64,000 nucleotides of DNA from Petrimonas sp. IBARAKI (GCA_002356435.2 AP018040.2:3100001-3164000); one strand, 5' to 3'; shown: positions 53,022 through 63,374, counted from the first letter of the stretch. The notes: a model not told the origin generated them from the sequence alone. Made by a program: numbers and translations.

Positions 53022-54443
53022 ATGAAAGAATTAGTACAATTATTTAAGAACTATACCGGAAAGTCGGCCCCCAAAATAGACCCTCTGCCTTCGTCAGGAT
53101 CCAACCGCAGGTATTACCGGTTAAGGCAGGATGAAGTATCTGTTGTAGGGGTATACGGACAATCCAAAGAGGAGAATCACGCTTTTATCGAACTCTCGCG
53201 CCATTTTCACAAACAGCGGCTAAATACCCCCCGGGTGCTCGCTGTTTCCGGTGATGAAATGTTTTACATCCAGGAAGATTTGGGAGACAGCGTACTTTTC
53301 GATGCGCTGAAAGCCGGGCGACTGACGGGCGTGTTCAGTACGGAAGAAAAGGAGATACTGCACAAGACCATTGCCCTGTTGGCCGATTTTCAGGTGCTGG
53401 GGGCTAAAGATCTCGATTTCAGCGTGTGTTATCCCCAGGCCGAATTCAATCACCGTTCGGTACACTGGGATTTAAATTACTTCAAGTACAACTTCCTAAA
53501 AACCACCGGTATGGAATTCCAGGAAGATCTTCTGGAAAACGATTTTGATAAACTATCCCAACACCTGCTTCAGGACGAGTCGGACACGTTTCTGTACCGT
53601 GACTTCCAGTCGCGCAACGTGATGCTTGTTGACGGCCGTCCTTACTTCATAGACTACCAGGGAGGGAGAAAAGGTCCAGTGCACTATGATGTGGCTTCGT
53701 TTTTGTGGCAGGCAAAAGCCAATTTCCCGGATGACCTGCGCGATGAACTCATCAAGACATACATCGCTTCACTCAAAAAGTACAGGGAGGTAGACGAAGC
53801 CGAATTCATAGAAAAGCTCCGGCTGTTCGTACTGTTCCGCACGTTGCAGGTCCTTGGCGCCTATGGATTCAGGGGGTATTTCGAAAAGAAGCCACACTTT
53901 ATCCAGAGTATTCCGTTCGCGCTCAACAACCTTCGGGAGCTACTCAAGGGTGGTTTCGACGAATATCCCTATCTGACCGGAATGCTGAACGAGATGGTCG
54001 GCCTGAAACAGTTTGCCGACACTCAAAAACGCGAACTCGAGGTACGGGTATTCAGCTTCGCATACAAAAAAGGAATCCCCAACGATGTATCGGGAAACGG
54101 CGGCGGGTATGTGTTCGATTGCCGTGCGATAAACAATCCCGGGAAGTACGAACGGTTCAGCCATTTCACGGGACTGGACGAAGAGGTCATTAAGTTTCTG
54201 GAGGAGGATGGCGAAATGGAACTGTTTTTAGACAACATTTACCCGCTGGTCGACAGCCACGTGAAACGATATATGGAAAGGAACTTCACTAGCCTCATGG
54301 TCTCGTTCGGCTGCACAGGCGGACAACACCGGTCGGTTTATGCCGCACAGAGAATGGCGGAACATATCTCAAAAAAATTCGGAATCAAAGTGTCTCTCGT
54401 TCACCGGGAGCAGAACCTGGAACAGGAGTTTAGAAAGAAATAG
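53022..54443 (+). CDS. Sugar kinase (AmgK/APH-type) fused to RapZ C-terminal domain
   Basis: A 473-residue fusion. Residues 1-~320 are an aminoglycoside-phosphotransferase-like kinase: 'GSNRRYYRL' (26-34) is the Gly-rich loop, 'IQEDLGD' (83-89) the hinge, 'YRDFQSRNVM' (192-201) the catalytic loop with D194 and N199, and D211 (IDYQGG) the metal site. This is the pattern of AmgK, the N-acetylmuramate/GlcNAc anomeric kinase. Residues ~338-465 match the C-terminal domain of RapZ ('KKGIPNDVSGNGGG' and 'GCTGGQHRSV' 430-439), which in E. coli senses glucosamine-6-phosphate. The RapZ N-terminal P-loop domain is absent. A MurU-like gene follows 36 bases later, supporting the kinase call. Confidence 0.88.
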   Translation: MKELVQLFKNYTGKSAPKIDPLPSSGSNRRYYRLRQDEVSVVGVYGQSKEENHAFIELSRHFHKQRLNTPRVLAVSGDEMFYIQEDLGDSVLFDALKAGRLTGVFSTEEKEILHKTIALLADFQVLGAKDLDFSVCYPQAEFNHRSVHWDLNYFKYNFLKTTGMEFQEDLLENDFDKLSQHLLQDESDTFLYRDFQSRNVMLVDGRPYFIDYQGGRKGPVHYDVASFLWQAKANFPDDLRDELIKTYIASLKKYREVDEAEFIEKLRLFVLFRTLQVLGAYGFRGYFEKKPHFIQSIPFALNNLRELLKGGFDEYPYLTGMLNEMVGLKQFADTQKRELEVRVFSFAYKKGIPNDVSGNGGGYVFDCRAINNPGKYERFSHFTGLDEEVIKFLEEDGEMELFLDNIYPLVDSHVKRYMERNFTSLMVSFGCTGGQHRSVYAAQRMAEHISKKFGIKVSLVHREQNLEQEFRKK

Positions 54444-54479
54444 CCTTAACCTCAAATCCCAAAACCCGGAGACCTCTCA

Positions 54480-55214
54480 ATGAAAGCAATGATTTTTGCT
54501 GCCGGACTCGGCACGAGGCTTAAGCCCCTGACGGACACCATGCCCAAAGCGTTGATTCCCGTAGCGGGAAAACCGTTGTTGTGGCATACGATACAGAAAT
54601 TGAAAGCAGCCGGCTTTGATGAAATCATCATCAACGTTCATCATTTTGCAGGACAAATCAGGCAATATTTACAGGATAACAACCGTTTCGGCATTCGTAT
54701 CGAGTTCTCCGATGAAACCCAGGCGCTTCTCGATACCGGAGGCGGCATCAAAAAGGCCTCGTGGTTTTTCGACGATGAAAAGCCGTTTTTAATTCACAAC
54801 GTGGACATTCTTTCGGATATCGATTTACAAAACCTTTACCATTTTCACACCAATAGCAATTCTGTTGCTACGCTTGTCGTGAGCGAACGGAAAACATCGC
54901 GGTATCTCCTTTTCGACAAAAACAATCATTTAGCCGGATGGATAAATGAAAAGTCAGGAGAAACAAAATCACCATTTTCTGATTTCAATGCTGATCACTA
55001 CAAGAAACTTGCATTCTCGGGAATCCATATCCTACACCCTTCCATCCTTAGCTATATGCAAGATTTCCCGGACAAATTTTCCATTATCGATTTCTATTTG
55101 TTTGCCTGTAATATTCTCCCTATAACAGGATATACCCCTGCCAGCCTAAAGATAATAGATGTTGGCAAGATAGATTCCTTGAAGAAAGCGGGTAAGCTGG
55201 GATACCGGGGATAG
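54480..55214 (+). CDS. MurU-like sugar-1-phosphate nucleotidyltransferase
   Basis: A 244-residue NTP-transferase. The pyrophosphorylase signature 'IFAAGLGTRLKPLTDTMPKALIPVAGKPL' is at the N terminus; 'DTGGGIKKA' and 'FLIHNVDILSDIDL' (metal Asp) follow. There is no acyltransferase domain. The small size and the kinase gene upstream match MurU, which makes UDP-MurNAc from MurNAc-1-phosphate in the AmgK-MurU recycling route. Use of GlcNAc-1-P or mannose-1-P cannot be excluded. Confidence 0.8.
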   Translation: MKAMIFAAGLGTRLKPLTDTMPKALIPVAGKPLLWHTIQKLKAAGFDEIIINVHHFAGQIRQYLQDNNRFGIRIEFSDETQALLDTGGGIKKASWFFDDEKPFLIHNVDILSDIDLQNLYHFHTNSNSVATLVVSERKTSRYLLFDKNNHLAGWINEKSGETKSPFSDFNADHYKKLAFSGIHILHPSILSYMQDFPDKFSIIDFYLFACNILPITGYTPASLKIIDVGKIDSLKKAGKLGYRG

Positions 55215-55360
55215 CACCCAAGCAAATCTTCCTGTTCAACATTTCAACCATTTTATAAATATTTTCATAAAGAGTATCATTATTTTGTTCATATTATGTT
55301 TTGCAACATATTTATTAAATTAATTTATTATTATATTCTTTTTATCAATTTATTTTTATT

Positions 55361-55368
55361 TACTTTGC
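55361..55368 (+). promoter_or_regulatory. Weak candidate -7 box for sialic-acid operon
   Basis: TACTTTGC resembles the TAnnTTTG box but is one base short. It lies 41 bases before the epimerase start in a strongly AT-rich 194-base gap, and no -33 TTG is at the right distance. Confidence 0.25.
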
Positions 55369-55408
55369 ACAATATATTAATTAATTAATCTTATATAACG
55401 GGTAAGAA

Positions 55409-56611
55409 ATGGAAAAAATGGATACTAAGATATCGGTCATAAATATTGAAGAAAAAATACTACAGTACAAAAACGAGCTGTTGGACAATGTGCTTCCCTT
55501 CTGGCAGAGTAAATCGCAAGATTACGAGTTCGGCGGATACTTCACTTGCTTCGACCGGGAAGGAAATGTGTTCGATACCGATAAATTTGTATGGCTGCAG
55601 AGCCGCCAGGTTTGGATGTTTTCTATGTTATACAATAATGTGGAAAAAAAGCAGGAATGGCTCGATTGTGCCATACAGGGCGGCGAATTTCTGAAAAAGT
55701 ACGGACACGACGGAAATCTCAACTGGTATTTCTCGCTCACGCGCGAAGGAGAACCGTTGACAGAGCCCTACAATATTTTTTCGTACACTTTCGCCACGAT
55801 GGCTTTCGGACAGCTAAGCAAAGCAACCGGAAACGCAGAATATGCTGAAATAGCCAAAAGAACATTCGATATTGTACTCTCCAGGCGCAGTAACCCCAAA
55901 GGAAAATGGAACAAAGCTTACGCCGGAACACGCAATCTGAAATCGTTTTCTTTGCCAATGATTCTCTGCAACCTTGCACTCGAAATAGAACATTTGCTCG
56001 ATCCCGAATTTCTAAAAAAAACCATAGACGAGTGCATTCACGAGGTTATGGAGGTCTTTTTACGCCCCGAACTGGGAGGGCTGATCGTGGAAAACGTAAA
56101 CGAAGACGGCTCACTTTCCGATACATTTGACGGACGGCTTGTCAACCCTGGACACAGCATTGAAGCCATGTGGTTTATTATGGATTTGGGAGAACGCCTC
56201 AACCGTCCCGAACTCATCAACCATGCAGTAGAAACAACCTTAAGAATGCTTAACTACGGTTGGGACAAACAATACGGAGGTATCTTTTATTTTATGGACC
56301 GTAAAGGACTTCCTCCCCAACAGCTGGAATGGGACCAGAAACTCTGGTGGGTGCATATCGAAACACTTATATCACTCATCAAGGGTTATCAGCTAACGGG
56401 GTCGCCAGAATGCCTGGCATGGTTTGAAAAAGTGCACGACTACACCTGGAAGCATTTCAGAGATCCGGAGCATCCTGAATGGTGGGGTTATCTCAATCGC
56501 CAGGGTGAGGTGCTTCTCGATTTGAAGGGCGGAAAATGGAAAGGTTGTTTTCATGTTCCCCGGGGCTTATATCAGGTATGGAAAACGATGGAAAAGATTG
56601 ATAAAATCTGA
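55409..56611 (+). CDS. AGE-family epimerase (RenBP-type N-acylglucosamine 2-epimerase)
   Basis: A 400-residue (alpha/alpha)6-barrel protein of the AGE/renin-binding-protein family: 'FWQSKSQDYEFGGYFTCFDREG', 'KFVWLQSRQVWMFSMLY', 'NPGHSIEAMWFIMDLG' (catalytic His region) and 'KLWWVHIETLISLI' (second His). No signal peptide, so cytoplasmic. In Bacteroides fragilis a RenBP-type epimerase converts ManNAc to GlcNAc in sialic-acid catabolism. The sialidase gene 34 bases downstream supports the same role here. Cellobiose 2-epimerase is the main alternative within the family. Confidence 0.82.
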   Translation: MEKMDTKISVINIEEKILQYKNELLDNVLPFWQSKSQDYEFGGYFTCFDREGNVFDTDKFVWLQSRQVWMFSMLYNNVEKKQEWLDCAIQGGEFLKKYGHDGNLNWYFSLTREGEPLTEPYNIFSYTFATMAFGQLSKATGNAEYAEIAKRTFDIVLSRRSNPKGKWNKAYAGTRNLKSFSLPMILCNLALEIEHLLDPEFLKKTIDECIHEVMEVFLRPELGGLIVENVNEDGSLSDTFDGRLVNPGHSIEAMWFIMDLGERLNRPELINHAVETTLRMLNYGWDKQYGGIFYFMDRKGLPPQQLEWDQKLWWVHIETLISLIKGYQLTGSPECLAWFEKVHDYTWKHFRDPEHPEWWGYLNRQGEVLLDLKGGKWKGCFHVPRGLYQVWKTMEKIDKI

Positions 56612-56645
56612 ATTTTTTAAACGTATTACCCATTAATAGACAACA

Positions 56646-58268
56646 ATGAGAAAAAAAATCGCTGTAAGATTATCCGTCTTTCTGTTCGCACCATTCCTGC
56701 TGAACAGCTTTAGCGGATGCAATAGTTCTACCGGTCCTGCAACGGAAATAACAGGTGTGGAAATGACTGAAAACACCGAATATACCGGGAGAGGAAACCA
56801 GAATGAGGTATTAATTGCGTTGAAGGTTAACGTAAAGGAAAACGAAACCATCTCCCTGAAAAATATCGTTCTCGTCAAAAACACCGCTACGCAGCCCTCC
56901 GACCTGAAGGAAATAAAAATTTACTCTACTGGCTCACTCGATACGCTCAACACGAGAACCCTTGAACAAGCAACCCTGCTAGGCAAAGCACCGTTATCTA
57001 AAAAGAGCACCAAAATCCGGTTGTCGGGAGACCTGCAGCCGGGTATGAATCATTTGTGGATAACCGCCGATATTGCCGATAACGCTACCGAAGGAAATAA
57101 GATTGGCGTTTCGCTCACGTCTGTCGGATACAATAAAAACAAAAAATTCGAACATCAGCCGGAACCTTCTCACGGAAGAGAAATCCTGTTAGCACGCAAG
57201 TTGATTTTCTCTCCTGGTGATTTCGACTCCAAATTTTACCGGATTCCGGCTATCACTACAGCAGAAGACGGTTCGCTTATTACCGCCACAGATAAACGAA
57301 AAGAAAATATCTGGGATTTGCCGCAGGATATTGACGTGGTTATCCGCCGCAGCACCGACAACGGAAAAACATGGAGCGAGCCGCTTACCATTGCCGAAGG
57401 TAAAGGATTGGCCAAAGGATACGGAGACCCCGCACTCATCAAACTTAATAATGGCAAAATCCTATGCGTGTATGCAGGGATGAACGGATTGTGGCAGTCC
57501 AGACCCGATTCGCTGATCCGTACCTACGTGAGCGAAAGTGCCGATAATGGTATCACGTGGACTCCCGTCCGCGACATTACAGCCCAACTGTACGGCGTAG
57601 ATTGCCCGGATCCCGTAAGAAAAAAATGGATGGCCTCGTTTTGTGCATCTGGACAAGCCATTGAGACATCCTCGGGACGCGTTATGCTGGTTGCCGCCGT
57701 TCGCGAGGGTAGCGATTACTCGCTCAACAACTATTTGTTTTATTCAGACGACGAAGGTATTACCTGGAATGTTTCGCAAAAAGCCATGGAAGGAGGCGAT
57801 GAGGCAAAAGTCGTAGAGCTGGCCGACGGGTCTATCCTGATGAGTATTCGCAACAAAAACAAAGGAAACAGGTATTACACCCGGTCAACCGACAACGGTA
57901 TCACATGGACATCCGTACAATTGTGGAAAGACTTGAAAGATCCAGGCTGCAACGGCGATATGATCCGCTATTCGATGGAAAAGAATGGAGCAGGCAAGAA
58001 CATATTGCTGCACTCCATCCCATTTGATGAAAAAGACCGCAAGAATGTTTCGGTTTACGTAAGTTACGACGAAGGAAAAACGTGGCCGGCTGGAAAAACA
58101 ATCTGCGCAGGACCTTCTGCCTATTCCTCCCTTACAATATTGGAAGACGGAACAATAGGAGCCTACGTGGAAGAAGGGGAGCCGGGTATGAACCTGGTTT
58201 ACCTGAATTTTTCCCTCGAGTGGCTTCTCCGGAACACAGATGAAATGAACCCAGGAAAAACTAAATAG
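56646..58268 (+). CDS. nanH: Exo-alpha-sialidase (GH33), lipoprotein or secreted
   Basis: A 540-residue protein. The signal ends in FSGC, a possible lipobox. Residues ~40-180 form an N-terminal beta domain as in Bacteroides sialidases. The catalytic propeller starts with the arginine motif 'FYRIPAI' (~196-202). Five Asp boxes are visible: STDNGKTW, SADNGITW, SDDEGITW, STDNGITW and SYDEGKTW. It releases terminal sialic acid from host glycans. SusC follows 38 bases later, so uptake of the product is probably encoded in the same operon. Confidence 0.92.
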   Translation: MRKKIAVRLSVFLFAPFLLNSFSGCNSSTGPATEITGVEMTENTEYTGRGNQNEVLIALKVNVKENETISLKNIVLVKNTATQPSDLKEIKIYSTGSLDTLNTRTLEQATLLGKAPLSKKSTKIRLSGDLQPGMNHLWITADIADNATEGNKIGVSLTSVGYNKNKKFEHQPEPSHGREILLARKLIFSPGDFDSKFYRIPAITTAEDGSLITATDKRKENIWDLPQDIDVVIRRSTDNGKTWSEPLTIAEGKGLAKGYGDPALIKLNNGKILCVYAGMNGLWQSRPDSLIRTYVSESADNGITWTPVRDITAQLYGVDCPDPVRKKWMASFCASGQAIETSSGRVMLVAAVREGSDYSLNNYLFYSDDEGITWNVSQKAMEGGDEAKVVELADGSILMSIRNKNKGNRYYTRSTDNGITWTSVQLWKDLKDPGCNGDMIRYSMEKNGAGKNILLHSIPFDEKDRKNVSVYVSYDEGKTWPAGKTICAGPSAYSSLTILEDGTIGAYVEEGEPGMNLVYLNFSLEWLLRNTDEMNPGKTK

Positions 58269-58306
58269 AAATCAAAAAAGTATTAATTTTTTTAATTGGA
58301 GATTGT

Positions 58307-61300
58307 ATGAAAAATTCTAAAATCGCTAAATCAATGAAGAGTTGGATAGTCAGCCTCTCCTTTCTGTACCTCTCCACTTTCTCGCTGATGGCACAAAACA
58401 TCACAGTGAGTGGAAAAGTTACCGACAATGTGCTCAATGAGCCGCTTATAGGCGTGACGATCATTGTACAGGGAACTTCAAACGGGACGGTTACCGATAT
58501 CGGCGGCAACTATACATTGGCCAATGTACCGTCAACCGGTAATCTGGAGTTTTCTTATGTGGGAATGCAAACACAAGTTATTGCGGTTAACAACCGAACT
58601 TCAATAAATGTAACGTTGCGGGAAGATACGGAACTTTTGGAAGAAGTGGTAGTAACCGGTTACGGCGGCACACAGTTGAGGAGCAAGGTAACCAACTCGA
58701 TTGCCAAAGTTTCGAACGAAACACTCACCGTGGGGGTATTTTCAAATCCCGCACAAGCATTGTCGGGTGCGGTATCGGGACTGAGGGTAATCCAGACATC
58801 GGGTAATCCGGGTGCAGCCCCGCAAATAGTACTTCGTGGAGGCACCAACCTTGATGGATCCGGCTCACCGCTGGTAATGGTCGATGGACAGCTGCGCGAC
58901 GGACTAAACGACATCAACCCGGAGGATATCGAGTCCATGGAGGTACTGAAAGATGCGGGCGCAACTGCCCTGTACGGGGCACGGGCCAGTAATGGTGTAA
59001 TTCTTGTTACCACCAAAAGTGGGAAGGCCGGGCAAAGATCTCTTAACTTCAAAGCCAAATTAGGCCTCAACTATGTGAATAACCCCTATACTTTCCTGGG
59101 CGCAGAAGATTATATCACCTACATGAGAAAAGCCTATCAAAATACGCCCTGGGCATCAAAAGGAAATCTGACAGGATCAACCCCACTAGGAACAGGGAAC
59201 GTGTACGGCGAAAATATGCTTTGGAATTTGATGAAACAAACGGATGACAATAAGTTTTTACTGGAGAAAGGATGGAAGTCAATGCCTGATCCAATCAATC
59301 CCACAGATATGCTCATTTACCGTGAAACCGACATAGCTAAATACAGTTTTGTGGACCCCTCATTTACCCAGGACTACAACCTGAATATGTCAGGAGGTAA
59401 CGACAGGGGAAATTACTATGCAGGATTGGGTTACAATCACTCGGAAGGACTGCCGATCACCTCGTATTACAAACGCTACAGCTTTATCCTAAATGGAAGT
59501 TATAAGGTAACGGACTGGTTGAAAACCAACTCGAGTTTTAACTACAACCGCGCCAACTGGCAATCCATGCCGCCCACGCAGACCAGTGAAGCCAACTATT
59601 TCGGACGTATTCAGTCTACCCCTCCTACAGCACGTTATGAAGATGAAGAAGGCAAGATGTTACTGGGTGCAAACTCCGGCGACGGAAACCAGTCATACCA
59701 GGCAAACAGGTTCATGAGAGACAATCAGACCGATAAATTTACCATGATCCAATCGGCAGAGGCAAAACTACTCAAGAACCTGACATTAAGGACTTCTGCA
59801 CAATGGTATTACAGCGAAGGATTTTACGAATCATTCAACCGGGATTATGAGACCAATCCGGGTAAATGGAACAGAACCCGCAGTACATCTGCTGAATTCG
59901 ATCGTGATTTTTCTCAAACATACAACGCCACGTTAAACTACAACCGGTTATTTGCAGGGAAGCACAACATTGATGCGCTACTGGGAGCCGAATATTTCGA
60001 CAAAGGAAACAAAGGATTCAATGCTTCCGGTTCTGGAGCCCCCACGGATGATTTTTGGGATTTGGGACTGACCGACACTGGAGAAGGCAAACGCAACATA
60101 GATTCCTGGCATTCACAATACCGTATTCTCTCCTATTTTGGCCGTGCAAATTATGACTACCAAGGAAAATACCTGCTTTCCGGCGTATTCCGGTACGATG
60201 GTTACTCATCCCTGTTAGGTGATAACCGGTGGGGATTTTTTCCGGGCGTATCTGCCGGATGGATTTTCGGCAATGAAGATTTTGTAAAAGAGAACCTGCC
60301 CGTACTCTCCTTTGGGAAATTACGTTCCAGTTTTGGTGTAAACGGTAATGCAAGCGGTATCGGAGCTTATACTCTTCAAGGATCTTATAGCCCACAGGCA
60401 TACAACGGACGCACCGGTTTTCTGATTGGAACATTGCCAAATCCCGGACTGAGATGGGAAAAAACACGCACCTTTGAGGTAGGAACAGACGTTAGCTTCT
60501 TTGAAAACAGACTAAACGCCAATCTAACCTACTACAGCCGTCTTACCATGGACAAATATGCAGCCTTTGCCTTACCCTCGACCACGGGTTTCTCTTCTAT
60601 CACCAATAATAACGGCGAATTCAGAAACAGGGGATTGGAATTGGAGTTGTCAGGCAGGATCATTCGGACAGAGGAATTCAGCTGGGAGATGAAAGGAAAT
60701 ATCACCTACAACAAAAACAAAATTATCTCGCTGCCCGCCAACGGTTTGGAAAGAAACCGACAAGGCGGGATAGAGATCTACACCGGCAAAAAAGTAATTA
60801 ATCCGGAAACAGGATTGGAGGAAGATGGAAAGATCTTCGTTGGCGGTTATCAGGAAGGACAGGAACCAGGTCTCTTGGTCGGTTATCAATTTAACGGTAT
60901 TTACAAAAGTGTGGATGAAATTCCAGGAAACCTCGTGGTAAAGACTGGAAACGACCAGGGAAAATATCAGTACGGACCTGCGGCTTACGCTGCTTTGACA
61001 GAAGCACAAAAAAGAAACGCCATTTTAATTGAACCGGGAGATGCCAAATGGGAAGACATCAATGGAGACGGCGTGATCGATAGCTTCGATCGGATTGTAA
61101 TCGGAAATACAACCCCACGCTGGACCGGTGGATTTAACACCACTTTTAAATATAAAAACTTTATGTTGTATGGCCGTTTTGATTTCGGTTTGGGCTTCTA
61201 TACGTATGACAACACTACTCCCTGGTTCCTGGGAGCTATGCAGGGAACGTACAACACAACTACAGATGTATTTGACACTTGGTCGCCGGAGAACCCGAAC

Positions 61301-61612
61301 GCTAAATATCCACGCTATGTATGGGCCGATCAACTTGGAACAGGTAACGTAAACCGGCCTTCTACTCTTTTCGCTTATAAAGGTGACTACCTGGCTTTTC
61401 GAGAGATTTCCCTGGCTTATTCGTTACCGCAAAACATAGCAAAAAAGCTCTATATGCAGGCGATGAATGTATCCATTACTGGCCAGAACCTGGGTTATCT
61501 AACCGCAGCACCCATTGCCAGTCCCGAACGAGCCATTGGTGCAGGGGTAGCAAGCGGAACTGGTTACGGCCTGCCACGGACCCTGTTATTTGGTATTAAC
61601 TTAACATTTTAA
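58307..61612 (+). CDS. SusC/NanO-like TonB-dependent transporter
   Basis: A 1101-residue protein. The signal peptide ends around 'LMAQ' (about residue 28). A carboxypeptidase-regulatory-like domain follows (GKVTDNVLNEPLIGVTI), then 'ELLEEVVVTGYGG', a plug with 'LYGARASNGVILVTTKSG', and a barrel ending '...LFGINLTF'. It has no STN domain. Directly after a sialidase and before a SusD, it occupies the place of NanO, the sialic-acid transporter of Tannerella forsythia. The substrate call rests on this context. Confidence 0.92.
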   Translation: MKNSKIAKSMKSWIVSLSFLYLSTFSLMAQNITVSGKVTDNVLNEPLIGVTIIVQGTSNGTVTDIGGNYTLANVPSTGNLEFSYVGMQTQVIAVNNRTSINVTLREDTELLEEVVVTGYGGTQLRSKVTNSIAKVSNETLTVGVFSNPAQALSGAVSGLRVIQTSGNPGAAPQIVLRGGTNLDGSGSPLVMVDGQLRDGLNDINPEDIESMEVLKDAGATALYGARASNGVILVTTKSGKAGQRSLNFKAKLGLNYVNNPYTFLGAEDYITYMRKAYQNTPWASKGNLTGSTPLGTGNVYGENMLWNLMKQTDDNKFLLEKGWKSMPDPINPTDMLIYRETDIAKYSFVDPSFTQDYNLNMSGGNDRGNYYAGLGYNHSEGLPITSYYKRYSFILNGSYKVTDWLKTNSSFNYNRANWQSMPPTQTSEANYFGRIQSTPPTARYEDEEGKMLLGANSGDGNQSYQANRFMRDNQTDKFTMIQSAEAKLLKNLTLRTSAQWYYSEGFYESFNRDYETNPGKWNRTRSTSAEFDRDFSQTYNATLNYNRLFAGKHNIDALLGAEYFDKGNKGFNASGSGAPTDDFWDLGLTDTGEGKRNIDSWHSQYRILSYFGRANYDYQGKYLLSGVFRYDGYSSLLGDNRWGFFPGVSAGWIFGNEDFVKENLPVLSFGKLRSSFGVNGNASGIGAYTLQGSYSPQAYNGRTGFLIGTLPNPGLRWEKTRTFEVGTDVSFFENRLNANLTYYSRLTMDKYAAFALPSTTGFSSITNNNGEFRNRGLELELSGRIIRTEEFSWEMKGNITYNKNKIISLPANGLERNRQGGIEIYTGKKVINPETGLEEDGKIFVGGYQEGQEPGLLVGYQFNGIYKSVDEIPGNLVVKTGNDQGKYQYGPAAYAALTEAQKRNAILIEPGDAKWEDINGDGVIDSFDRIVIGNTTPRWTGGFNTTFKYKNFMLYGRFDFGLGFYTYDNTTPWFLGAMQGTYNTTTDVFDTWSPENPNAKYPRYVWADQLGTGNVNRPSTLFAYKGDYLAFREISLAYSLPQNIAKKLYMQAMNVSITGQNLGYLTAAPIASPERAIGAGVASGTGYGLPRTLLFGINLTF

Positions 61613-61634
61613 ACATCTTTAGAAATCCAACATT

Positions 61635-63242
61635 ATGAAGATTACAAAATTAACAATCATATCAGGTGTGATGCTTCTGATCATCGGAGCGACCCACACT
61701 TCATGCAGTGACGCACTGGATCTGGCTCCCATTGATTATTATGGTAGCGGTTCCTACTGGAAAACCGAAGCTCATGCTACGGGATACATTGACGGCATTC
61801 ACAAGCATCTGAGGGATGCAGCCTGGCAACACACAATTACTTTTGGAGAACTTAGAGGAGGACATTATATTTCGGGTACCAGCGGAGACGGCTCTTCGGT
61901 GTACAACGGTTCCATTATTCAGCAAAATTTCGATGCTAACAATACCGGCGTATCTAAATTTGGGGACCTGTACGGCAGAATCACCAATTGCAACCTGTTT
62001 ATTGCACGAGTAACCGATGCTGACTATATCGCTGAAGCAAAGAAGAATTATTATCTGGGAATGGTATACGGGATACGCGCTTTCTATTATTTTGATCTGT
62101 ACCGCATCTACGGAGGAGTTCCTCTGAGACTGGGAGTAGAGGTTGTTGATGGGGAACTGGATCCGACCAAGCTCTATATGCCCCGTGCAAAAGCTTCAGA
62201 AGTAATGGCCCAAATCAAAAGCGATTTACAGAAATCACTCGATTATTTTGGCAGTGTGAATGATTTCAATCCGTACGGCATGGGCAAGAAAGTTTACTGG
62301 AACAAGGCTGCCACAGAATCGCTGATCGGGGAGGTTTATCTCTGGAATGCGAAAGTGACAACCGGAGACAACACAGCGAACCAGGCTGATCTGGCTGTAG
62401 CAAAACAACATCTGGAAAATGTGGTCAATAACTACGGATTAAAAATGCTGACGGAGTTTCCGAGGGTATTCGATGCTACCAATAAAGCCAATGACGAAAT
62501 TATTTTTGCCATACGGTATGCAGAAGGAGAAGCTTCCAACGCAGTCAACCAGTACATCTATAATGTGGGTACCGGACAAACCAATAAAAATGCTTATCTG
62601 GAAGATGGCACCCTTTTTGATGACCCTTTACAGATTGCAACCTCCTCTTCCCAACAACGCTACGAATACACCAAACAGTTTTTTGAGATATTCGACAAAA
62701 AAGACTCACGACGAAATGCTACTTTCCTACCCTCTTATAATAAAGACAGCGATGGAAATCTTATTTATAGGGGAGTTTCCACGAAAAAGAACATAGGATA
62801 CATCAACTCGAACGGCATCCGTCAATGGGTAGGCGATTTCGTGTTCTACCGCCTCCCCTGGGTTTACCTGTCCCTGGCAGAGATTGCCAATATGGAAGGA
62901 GACAATACAAAGGTGGAAGAGTACATCAATAAAGTACGCCAGCGGGCATACGGCGCAAACTGGAGTAGTGAGTTTACCTTCACGGCAAGTGATTTCACTA
63001 CAAACGAATTAGCCATCCTGCGGGAGAAAGACAAAGAATTCGTACAGGAAGGTCAACGCTGGTGGGATTTACGCAGAATGACCCTCACTAAAGGAGGAAA
63101 ACACTTGGTTTTCACCCAGGAAGGAAGTGTCGACGGCAACCCGGTTCTAAATGAAGCCACAGAAACACACAAAGTATTGTGGCCGCTAGACAAGAGTCTC
63201 CTCGACAATGATGATGCCCTGGAGCAAACACCCGGATACTAA
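61635..63242 (+). CDS. SusD/NanU-like surface binding lipoprotein
   Basis: A 535-residue lipoprotein with a signal ending in the lipobox HTSC (Cys at about residue 24). It has 'GMVYGIRAFYYFDLYRIYGGVPLRLG' and the C-terminal family block 'REKDKEFVQEGQRWWDLRRMTL'. It is the partner of the SusC gene 22 bases upstream. By position it corresponds to NanU of T. forsythia, a sialic-acid binding SusD. Confidence 0.92.
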   Translation: MKITKLTIISGVMLLIIGATHTSCSDALDLAPIDYYGSGSYWKTEAHATGYIDGIHKHLRDAAWQHTITFGELRGGHYISGTSGDGSSVYNGSIIQQNFDANNTGVSKFGDLYGRITNCNLFIARVTDADYIAEAKKNYYLGMVYGIRAFYYFDLYRIYGGVPLRLGVEVVDGELDPTKLYMPRAKASEVMAQIKSDLQKSLDYFGSVNDFNPYGMGKKVYWNKAATESLIGEVYLWNAKVTTGDNTANQADLAVAKQHLENVVNNYGLKMLTEFPRVFDATNKANDEIIFAIRYAEGEASNAVNQYIYNVGTGQTNKNAYLEDGTLFDDPLQIATSSSQQRYEYTKQFFEIFDKKDSRRNATFLPSYNKDSDGNLIYRGVSTKKNIGYINSNGIRQWVGDFVFYRLPWVYLSLAEIANMEGDNTKVEEYINKVRQRAYGANWSSEFTFTASDFTTNELAILREKDKEFVQEGQRWWDLRRMTLTKGGKHLVFTQEGSVDGNPVLNEATETHKVLWPLDKSLLDNDDALEQTPGY

Positions 63243-63265
63243 TCTTTTCATATATTAACTCAGGT

Positions 63266-63301
63266 CCAAAGATGGCGGTAATTATTTATCGCTATCTTTG
63301 G
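63266..63301 (+). terminator. Hairpin after SusD-like gene
   Basis: CCAAAGATGGCG (63266-63277) pairs with CGCTATCTTTGG (63290-63301) with one G-U pair around a 12-base loop, followed by TTTCCTTT. It may only partly terminate, leaving lower expression of the esterase gene downstream. Confidence 0.6.
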
Positions 63302-63374
63302 TTTCCTTTCAATGAAGTAGTGCGTTTATTCTCACTTTCTGTACATACAGCGCACGACGCAAGCATTTACCCGA

